This document shows, one piece after another, positions 57,841-64,000 of a stretch of DNA of 64,000 nt. A program made the position numbers and the translations under genes. Below the pieces are notes generated by a model that saw only the letters and a list, made by a program, of their open reading frames with translations, was not told where the DNA came from and made no database searches. Numbering within the stretch: the stretch's first letter is position 1; each line of letters begins with the position of its first letter. Source of the stretch: Hymenobacter daecheongensis DSM 21074 (GTDB lineage: Bacteria > Bacteroidota > Bacteroidia > Cytophagales > Hymenobacteraceae); NCBI RefSeq assembly GCF_900141805.1, contig NZ_FQYN01000002.1:62001-126000 (forward strand). Direction: 5' to 3'.

Positions 57841-60426
57841 TTATTGCCCCACGAAAAACAGCGCATTGCCAAACAGCAGCTTGCCGCCCTGCCAGAAACC
57901 CCGGAACAGCGGATTATCGGCCAGATACACCACCTGCCCGCGGCCCATTTCCTGGCTGCCCAGCACGAAAGTATCGGTGAGCTTGCGGCGGGCGTCGCGG
58001 CCGGCGAAACCGGCGGCGTAGGCGTCGCGCTTGAGTACGCCCACGTTCCAGCCGCCCTTACTCAGAAAGCGGTAGTTGAGCGTGTCGCGCACCAGGGCGA
58101 AATAGGTGCTGCCGTAGCCGAAGGCCAGCGGGTGCGAGTTGTCGAGCTGCACGCGGTAGACGCTGCCCTGCACCCGGTCGTCGATGGGGGCGCGCTCGGC
58201 ATCGGCGTAGCGGCGCAGCAGACGGTAGGGGCTGGCACGCTTGGCAGCGGTGGTGTCGGTGGGTTTGGTCCGGAGCAGAAAGTCTTTTTTATTGGCCAGA
58301 AAGCTGGCCGCGCCTTCCAGGGCAATCAGCTTGCCACCGCCGCGCACCCAGGCTTTCAGGTTTTCCAGACTTTTCTCAGAATAAATGTCGGCGTAGTCGC
58401 CATCAGGCAGAATAAGTACGTCGAACTTCTGTAAGGGCACGTTGCGCAGATAATCAGCTCCCAGCACCGTGACAGGGTAGCCGATTTGCTGCTCGAAAAA
58501 GTGCCACACCTCGCCAAACGCCGTGGGCGAAACCCCTTCGCCAGCCACCACGGCCACATTCGGGCGGCTCACGTAGCGCACGTAGCCCGAGCCCAGATCG
58601 GCCCCGGTGGTAGAAAAGCCCGACTGCACGGCCCGCACCAGCACCCCGGCCGAATCGGCCTGGGCCCGCACCAGTTGGTCGAAGCGGGGGCCCAGGCTTT
58701 CGTTGCCGGTGCGGGTGATGACCAGCGTGCCGGGCTGGTATTTCTGGCCTTCGGCCTCAAACTCGCGCTGGGCCACGCGCACCTTCACGCGTTGCTGCAG
58801 CAGGCGGCTCAAGAAGCGCAGATCCTGCAGGCTGCTCCAGCGGGCCACGTAGGCGTAGGGCGTTTCGGCGGCCGAAGGGCCCGTTACGGCGGGTTTGGCG
58901 GCGGCTTTCGGGTCGGCTTCCAGCCGGTCGCGCAGGGCGTAGGCTTTCAGGCCGAAAGCATACGGCAGGGCCCAGGCCGTGATGTCGTAGGTCAGCGAGT
59001 CTTCGACCCGCGACTGGGGCTCAAACAGCACTTTCACCAGCGTCGATTTGGGCTGATACATGCTTACCACCAGGTCCTGAGCCTCAATCTGCACGTTTTC
59101 GTTTTTGCCGGAGGCGTAGCTGAAGCCGCTGGTGCGCTGGCGGCGCGGCGCGTAGCCGTAGCGGATCTGCTGGCGGTCGAGGTACTGGGTGAAGGCGCGC
59201 AGCTGGCCGGGGTCGCCGGAGCCGGCCAGCACGAAGGTTTTATACGGTCCGCGGGGCTTGGTGCGGGCCGTGGTGAAATATTGCTCAAACTCGCGCACCA
59301 GCTCTGGGCGGCGGTCAGCGGCGGCCTGAATGGTGGCCAGGCTGGCGGCGTGGTGGTGGTCGATGCGCTGGCGGAGCGTGAGCGTGTCGCCGTCGGCTTT
59401 GGCCACCCGCACGCCGGCGCGGCCCGAGCCGCCCTGCTCGTAGGTCATGCCGATGGCCCCGTTGAACGACGGGTACGTGTCGCCGTAGCTGGGGTAGAAC
59501 AGATCGTAAGTTTCGCGGGTGAAATACAGCCAGTTGTTTTTGTCGAACACCCGGCGGTTGTAGTCGCCGATGATGTTCTGAAAATTGCGCTGCCAGGGCG
59601 TAATATCCTCGTGAAACGGCTTGGCCGCCGGGGAGAAATAGTACGGGTCGTCGAGGCTCATCTCGTGAAAATCGGCGTGCACCTGGGGCAGCCACTGGTT
59701 GTAGAGGGCCAGCCGGGCCTTACTTTCCTGCTGGGTCTGCCAGGCCCAGTCGCGGTTCAGATCGAAGAAATAGTGATTGAAGCGGCCGCCGGGCCAGGGC
59801 TCGTAGTGCTCCCAGGCGTAGGGCGAGGCGTTGGGCTGCTGGTTGCGGACGCGGCCGTACCACTGCACGTAGCGCTCGTGCCCGTCGGGGTTCACGCAGG
59901 GGTCAATGAGCAGCACCACGTTTTGCAGCCACTGCCGGGCCGGCTCGTTCTGCGGGTTGGCCAGGTCATACAGCACCTCCATCACCGCCTCCGACGACAC
60001 GGCTTCATTACCGTGAATATTATAGCTGAGCCACACCACCGCCGGCTGCTGGCCCTGCACGGCCCCACTTTCGAGCCCCGCCAGGCGCAAGTTGTTGCGC
60101 CGGATATCATCCAGCCGGGTCAGGTTTTCGGGTGTGCCGATCTGCACCACTTCCAGCGGGCGGCCTTCGTAGGTGCTGCCGTAGGGCTGCACGCGCATCC
60201 GGCCGCCGGCGTTTTGGGCCACGTGCTCCACGTAGCGCAGCAGCTGGGCGTGGGGCGTGAAGCGACTGCCGAGCGGATAGCCCAGAAACTGACCAGGCGT
60301 GAGCAGCGAGCCGGCGGCCGTGGGCTGGGCGCTGCCGAAGCGGGGCCACAGCAGCGGCAGCAGCAACAGGAATGCGGCTAGCCGCACGGGGCGGACGGCC
60401 CGCCATAAGCGGAAAAAGTTCGTCAT
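57841..60426 (-). CDS. Exported M14-family zinc carboxypeptidase-like protein
   Basis: 861 residues from the ATG at 60426. Signal peptide (LAAFLLLLPLLWPRFGSAQ). The M14 catalytic domain (about residues 50-400) has zinc ligands His138 and Glu141 in NIHGNEAVSSE and His250 in QVHADFHEM, and probable general acid Glu329 in GMTYEQGG. The remaining 450 or so residues form further domains typical of large Bacteroidota M14 proteins (a GATase-like stretch near VGVSPTAFGEVWHFFEQQ and FDVLILPDGDYADI), with no T9SS domain. Peptide or peptidoglycan substrate unknown. The gene is monocistronic, with a terminator on each side. Confidence 0.9.
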   Translation of the reverse strand: MTNFFRLWRAVRPVRLAAFLLLLPLLWPRFGSAQPTAAGSLLTPGQFLGYPLGSRFTPHAQLLRYVEHVAQNAGGRMRVQPYGSTYEGRPLEVVQIGTPENLTRLDDIRRNNLRLAGLESGAVQGQQPAVVWLSYNIHGNEAVSSEAVMEVLYDLANPQNEPARQWLQNVVLLIDPCVNPDGHERYVQWYGRVRNQQPNASPYAWEHYEPWPGGRFNHYFFDLNRDWAWQTQQESKARLALYNQWLPQVHADFHEMSLDDPYYFSPAAKPFHEDITPWQRNFQNIIGDYNRRVFDKNNWLYFTRETYDLFYPSYGDTYPSFNGAIGMTYEQGGSGRAGVRVAKADGDTLTLRQRIDHHHAASLATIQAAADRRPELVREFEQYFTTARTKPRGPYKTFVLAGSGDPGQLRAFTQYLDRQQIRYGYAPRRQRTSGFSYASGKNENVQIEAQDLVVSMYQPKSTLVKVLFEPQSRVEDSLTYDITAWALPYAFGLKAYALRDRLEADPKAAAKPAVTGPSAAETPYAYVARWSSLQDLRFLSRLLQQRVKVRVAQREFEAEGQKYQPGTLVITRTGNESLGPRFDQLVRAQADSAGVLVRAVQSGFSTTGADLGSGYVRYVSRPNVAVVAGEGVSPTAFGEVWHFFEQQIGYPVTVLGADYLRNVPLQKFDVLILPDGDYADIYSEKSLENLKAWVRGGGKLIALEGAASFLANKKDFLLRTKPTDTTAAKRASPYRLLRRYADAERAPIDDRVQGSVYRVQLDNSHPLAFGYGSTYFALVRDTLNYRFLSKGGWNVGVLKRDAYAAGFAGRDARRKLTDTFVLGSQEMGRGQVVYLADNPLFRGFWQGGKLLFGNALFFVGQ

Positions 60427-60608
60427 AGGGAGGTAGAAGAGCGTGGGAGAAACAATCAACCGGCTGCCAAAAGAACACGGTTTATGCCAACCGACCTAGG
60501 GAACGCAGCCATTCGGTGGAATAGCAGAGAAGCAGGCGCGAAAATCCGTTTTGTGGCCCGGCGCACTCAATGTGACGGCCCCAGGTAGGGGTCATAGAAT
60601 AAGTGTAC

Positions 60609-60644
60609 AAAAAAAGAGCGACTCCCCGGACGGGAGCCGCTTTT
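60609..60644 (-). terminator. Terminator after the M16 peptidase gene (minus strand)
   Basis: A 9-base stem with one mismatch, GCGACTCCC with GGGAGCCGC, is followed in minus-strand reading by a run of seven T (A7 at 60609-60615). It lies 20 bases past the M16 stop. Confidence 0.75.
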
Positions 60645-60664
60645 GTCGTGGGTTGGCCCGCCGG

Positions 60665-63523
60665 CTACTTTACCGGTTTTCCTGTGGCATCCAGCAGCGT
60701 GACGTTGCCGTTGGCAAATTTCTTCACCTCCTCATACTGCGTGGCTTTATCACCCACCACCACGTACACCAACTCCTTTTCCTGCATGTACTTGCCGATT
60801 GTGGCTTTGAAGTCGGCCACGCCCATCTGCATGAGCTGTTGCTGCTCGTCTTCGATAAACTTTGGCGGCTTGTTGAACTTGCTGATGCGGCGCAGGATGC
60901 CCAGCTTCGCGCCCTGACTTTCGTAGACCAGCGTGTTGCCTTTCAGAATCTTGCTTTTGGCGATGTCCACGTCGGTCTGGCTGAATGTGGGGCCGTAGTC
61001 GGTGAGCAGCTGGCGGATGAGCTGGAGTGAGGCCCCGGTGGCATTGGCCCGCACGCTGGTCGAGACGATGAAGGGAGCCATTTCCCGCAGCTCCTGCACC
61101 GAAGAACCCGCGCCGTAGGTGTAGCCTTTCTGGATGCGCAGCAGCTGGGTGAGGCGGCCACTGGCCCCGCTGCCCAGCACGGCGTTGGCAAACGTGGCCT
61201 TGCTCAGGTCGGGGTCGGTGCCGGCCAGGGCCAGCTTGCCGATGTAGAGCACCGACTGCTTGGCATCGGGCACGTCGATGAAATAGACGTTGCCACCCAG
61301 GGTTTGGGCCGGGATGGTCTGCTTCGGCATGGGCACGGCTTTGGCGGCCCAGCTGGTTTCCAGCGGTTTCAGCGCGGCCGCCACCGTGTTCTGGTCGATA
61401 GCGCCCACCACGTGCACTGCGGCCCCGGAAGGCGAGATGACTGAATTATAGTAGGCCTTCAGATCGTCTAGGGTGATGCCGGCGGTGGTTTCCAGCGTGC
61501 CGCTGACGGGCAGGCTCAGGATGTGGTTCGGGCCGTAGAGCAGCTTGGAGAAATTCTGGCTGGCCACGGCCGACGGATTGGCTTCCAGCCCTTTCAGGTT
61601 GGTGGCCAACGAGCGTTTCAGGCGGGCAAACTCGGTGGCATCCCAACGGGGCTGCAGCAGGATTTCCTGCACTAGGGCCAGCGTGGGCGCGAAGTTGCGG
61701 GCCAGGCAGCGGGCCTGCACCCGAATTTCCTCGTTGGTACTGCTCACCGAAATCGTGGCCCCCAGCAAGTCAATGGCTTCTTCCAGTTGGGCCGGGGTTT
61801 TCTGCGCCGTGCCCTGCATCAGCATCTGGGCCAGCAGGGAGGCCGTGCCGGCTTTGCTGAGCGGGTCGAGGGAGTGGCCGCCGGGAATGGTGACGTCGAA
61901 CGAAACGAGCGGAATTTCGCGGTTGTCGATGCCGTACACCTTCAGGCCGTTAGCCAAAGAGGAGGTCCAGATGGGCGGCACTTTGAACAGCGGGGTTTCG
62001 AGGAAAGGCGGCTCCGACCGGTCGTTTTTAGTCACCGTTTTCTCAAATACGGCCTCCTGGCCCTGGCCTACGTCCTCGTTCTGCACCCCGGCTACCACTT
62101 TTTCCTGGTATACCGTGGCCAGCTGCGCGCCCTGCACTACCAGGCTCTGCTGGCCTTTGGGCACCACGCTGGTCATCACGTAGGGCTTGTCCTTCAGGTA
62201 CTGGTTATACACCCGCATTACGTCGGCGCGGGTCACGGCCTGGGCCAGCTTCGCGGCCTTGGTGAGGTAGGCCGGGTCGCCGGCAAACTCGTTGTCGCGG
62301 CCCATCTGCAGGGCCTTGCTCAGCACCGACTCGACGCCGGCGTACAGGTTGGTTTCGATTTTGGCCCGGATGCGCTGCAGCTCAGTATCGGAAAAGCCCT
62401 GGGTTTCGAAGCGCTTCAGGCCCTCCTGAATGGCGCTGTGCACCTGCTGCAGGCTGGTATTCGGATTGGCCCGCACCTGCAGGATGAACTCGCCGGCTAG
62501 CTCGCTGCTGTACTGGTAGCTGCCCACATTGGGGGCCAGCTTCTGCTCTTCCACAATCACCTTGTACAGGGGCGAGTTGCGGTTGCCGGTCAGCAGCTCG
62601 CTCAGCACCTCCAGGGCGTAAGTGTCGCGGTGATACTGCTGGATGCTGGGAAACACCAGCTGCAGCTGGGGCAGGCGGGCGAAGTTGTCTTCCAGATACA
62701 ATGATTTGGTTTGGGTCAGGCCGGCGGGCCGCGGAGCCAGGGGCTTCACTTCCGGCCCTTTCTTTATTTCGCCGAACCAGCGCTGCACCTTGGCCTTGGT
62801 TTCGGCCAGGTTGATGTCGCCGGCAATGACCAGCGTCGCGTTGTTGGGACCGTAATACTGGCGGTAAAACTCCTGCACGTCGGCCAGGCTGGCGGCCTGC
62901 AGATCGGGCAGCGAGCCAATTACCGTCCAGTTGTAGGGGTGGTCGGCGGGGTACAGGTTTTTGCGCAGCACCTCGTTGGTGAAGCCGTAGGGCACGTTGT
63001 CGTAGTTCTGGCGCTTCTCGTTTTTCACCACCTGAATCTCGCGGGCCAGGGCCTCGGCCGTCACGGTCTTGATCATGTAACCGAGCCGGTCGGAGTCGAT
63101 CCACATGATTTTGTCGAAGGCATCTTTGGGCACCACTTCGAAGTACTGAGTTCCGTCGTTCCAGGTGCTGCCGTTGCGCTGCCCGCCCCATTCCTCAATC
63201 AGCTTGCGGTTGGCCCCCACCGGGGCATTTTCCGAGTCGTTGAACGACATATGCTCGAAGAAGTGGGCAAAGCCGGTTTTGCCGGGCTTCTCGCGATTCG
63301 AGCCCACGTGCACGATGGTGGCCACGGCCACGATGGGGTCGGAGTGGTCTTCGTGCAGCACCACCTCCAGGCCGTTTTCCAGCACAAACTTTTCGTAGGG
63401 CAAGGAAAAGGAACGGGCCGCGGCCACCGGAGTTTTCTTCTGGGCGTGGGCAGCGGGGGCCGTAAGGGTGCAGCAGGCAACGGCGAGCAGCACCGCCGGA
63501 AGTCGGGTAAAATTCAGTGTCAT
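60665..63523 (-). CDS. Exported M16-family zinc metallopeptidase (pitrilysin-like, two-lobe)
   Basis: 952 residues, a full two-lobe M16 protein. Signal peptide (VLLAVACCTLTAPAAHAQ). The inverted zinc motif HFFEH at residues 87-91 and Glu169 in KNEKRQ supply the zinc ligands and catalytic Glu; the second half repeats the fold without the motif (LANGLKVYGIDNREIPLVSF), as in M16B/M16C peptidases. It degrades peptides in the periplasm; substrate unknown. Its neighbour M14 peptidase runs in the same direction 238 bases away but has separate terminators. Confidence 0.94.
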   Translation of the reverse strand: MTLNFTRLPAVLLAVACCTLTAPAAHAQKKTPVAAARSFSLPYEKFVLENGLEVVLHEDHSDPIVAVATIVHVGSNREKPGKTGFAHFFEHMSFNDSENAPVGANRKLIEEWGGQRNGSTWNDGTQYFEVVPKDAFDKIMWIDSDRLGYMIKTVTAEALAREIQVVKNEKRQNYDNVPYGFTNEVLRKNLYPADHPYNWTVIGSLPDLQAASLADVQEFYRQYYGPNNATLVIAGDINLAETKAKVQRWFGEIKKGPEVKPLAPRPAGLTQTKSLYLEDNFARLPQLQLVFPSIQQYHRDTYALEVLSELLTGNRNSPLYKVIVEEQKLAPNVGSYQYSSELAGEFILQVRANPNTSLQQVHSAIQEGLKRFETQGFSDTELQRIRAKIETNLYAGVESVLSKALQMGRDNEFAGDPAYLTKAAKLAQAVTRADVMRVYNQYLKDKPYVMTSVVPKGQQSLVVQGAQLATVYQEKVVAGVQNEDVGQGQEAVFEKTVTKNDRSEPPFLETPLFKVPPIWTSSLANGLKVYGIDNREIPLVSFDVTIPGGHSLDPLSKAGTASLLAQMLMQGTAQKTPAQLEEAIDLLGATISVSSTNEEIRVQARCLARNFAPTLALVQEILLQPRWDATEFARLKRSLATNLKGLEANPSAVASQNFSKLLYGPNHILSLPVSGTLETTAGITLDDLKAYYNSVISPSGAAVHVVGAIDQNTVAAALKPLETSWAAKAVPMPKQTIPAQTLGGNVYFIDVPDAKQSVLYIGKLALAGTDPDLSKATFANAVLGSGASGRLTQLLRIQKGYTYGAGSSVQELREMAPFIVSTSVRANATGASLQLIRQLLTDYGPTFSQTDVDIAKSKILKGNTLVYESQGAKLGILRRISKFNKPPKFIEDEQQQLMQMGVADFKATIGKYMQEKELVYVVVGDKATQYEEVKKFANGNVTLLDATGKPVK

Positions 63524-63596
63524 ATTAAAGCGCGGGGACTGGTTTGAATACGAAAGGCAATAGTAGCTAACCTAAGTTGCAAATTGCCGACGGTGA

Positions 63597-63701
63597 GCCC
63601 CGGCGGGGCGACATATCAGTAGAAACGACTGGCAAAAAGTAGGCAAAGCCCCGGCGGAGCGGCACAGTTCGTTGCCCGAAAGTGCCGCCCCGCCGGGGCT
63701 T
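63597..63701. repeat. AGCCCCGGCGGGGC repeat cluster (two direct, one inverted)
   Basis: AGCCCCGGCGGGGCGAC (63597), AAGCCCCGGCGGAGCGGCAC (63646) and GTGCCGCCCCGCCGGGGCTT (63682, inverted) lie within 105 bases. Related pieces occur at about 10293 and 45750. Non-coding; it fills most of the 262-base gap upstream of the M16 gene. Confidence 0.8.
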
Positions 63702-63785
63702 CAGACGCTTGTTGTGGCTCTCCGGCTACCATTATATTGCCCCACGGGGCCGCACCGGCAGCAATCCACATATTTAGAGTGCGTT

Positions 63786-64000
63786 TTAGCCCAGCAGCTC
63801 AGCATCATGCGCCTCGCGTGGGGCCTCGTATTGCGCAGTTGGGGCTTTTTCACGCACCTCATGCAGCACTTTTTCTACCACGCCCCGCCCAAACAGGCTC
63901 ACGCCAGCATTGAACACTGCCAGGGCCGCCGTGCCCGCGGCTACCCATTCGCCGGTGGGGGCTTTGTGTTCTTTCAGCTGGCTGGCCCACTGAATGAGGC
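63786..64000 (-). CDS. 3' end of an unidentified gene (5' end outside the window)
   Basis: On the minus strand an open frame enters from the right edge and stops at 63786-63788 (TAA), giving 70 C-terminal residues. They include a hydrophobic segment (WVAAGTAALAVFNAGVSLFG), then a charged part (VVEKVLHEVREKAP) and an Ala/Glu-rich end (REAHDAELLG). Codon use looks like the neighbouring genes. I cannot assign a family; a membrane-associated protein is possible. Frame and stop were read directly from the sequence. Confidence 0.7.
   Translation of the reverse strand, partial: LIQWASQLKEHKAPTGEWVAAGTAALAVFNAGVSLFGRGVVEKVLHEVREKAPTAQYEAPREAHDAELLG

Noticed and set aside
58486..60381. 631-codon open frame on the plus strand
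   Set aside because: It is antisense to the M14 peptidase, which has all its zinc ligands; the frame is open only because of high GC.
1..64000. CRISPR arrays, tRNA, rRNA, insertion sequences, phage genes
   Set aside because: No regularly spaced direct repeats, no cloverleaf-like sequence, no transposase or integrase translation was found on either strand.

Overview
The window is GC-rich DNA from a Bacteroidota bacterium, most likely a Hymenobacter-like member of the Cytophagales. Supporting signs are the Bacteroidota -7 promoter box TAnnTTTG upstream of many genes, type IX secretion (YPNP-type) C-terminal domains on two exported proteins, an alternative complex III (ACIII) respiratory cluster, DUF3098 and GSCFA proteins, and many intergenic long inverted repeats. 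No rRNA, tRNA, CRISPR array, prophage or transposase gene was found.

Layout. 1-5.5 kb (+): the 3' end of tamB, then ftsX, a DUF3098 membrane protein, uppP, truB and ribF (envelope, undecaprenyl recycling, pseudouridylation, flavin cofactors). 5.6-7.1 kb (+): the two subunits of a 3-oxoacid CoA-transferase, each flanked by a long inverted repeat. 7.2-14.3 kb (+): a T9SS cargo protein, a GNAT-nitrilase fusion, a TonB-domain protein split by a frameshift at an A7 tract, an SDR oxidoreductase and a T9SS cargo with two DUF4394 modules. 14.5-20.7 kb (+): galK-galT, an exported GH20 hexosaminidase and two membrane proteins. 20.7-28.2 kb (-): a 1188-aa exported, probably outer-membrane protein and a 1246-aa NtrY-like sensor kinase.

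28.3-45.7 kb (-) is the main functional unit: the ACIII genes actA-actB-actC-actD-actE-actF, then cox2 and cox1, a terminator, then ctaA, ctaB, two cox3 paralogues, cox4, sco1, a DUF420 (CtaM-like) gene and a small CxxC membrane protein. Together they encode a quinol:cytochrome c oxidoreductase, its partner aa3-type oxidase, heme A synthesis and copper/heme assembly. A good -33/-7 promoter lies in front of actA.

46-64 kb: rpsF-rpsR-rplI, a GSCFA protein with a very long Ala/Lys/Pro tail, a DUF255 thioredoxin-fold protein, priA, a lipoprotein (-), an exported methyltransferase-like protein, queA, a small basic periplasmic protein, then M14 and M16 peptidases (-) and the 3' end of an unidentified gene running off the right edge (-).

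No classical defence or mobile system is present. The strongest candidates for something undescribed are: a set of long intergenic inverted repeats with unrelated arms but a shared loop motif, GTCGTTNWAC; a signal-peptide gene interrupted at an exact A-AAA-AAG slippery heptamer; imperfect inverted-repeat spacers inside the ACIII/oxidase cluster; and a small CxxC protein beside the oxidase assembly genes. All calls come from reading sequence and translations; no database search was run.
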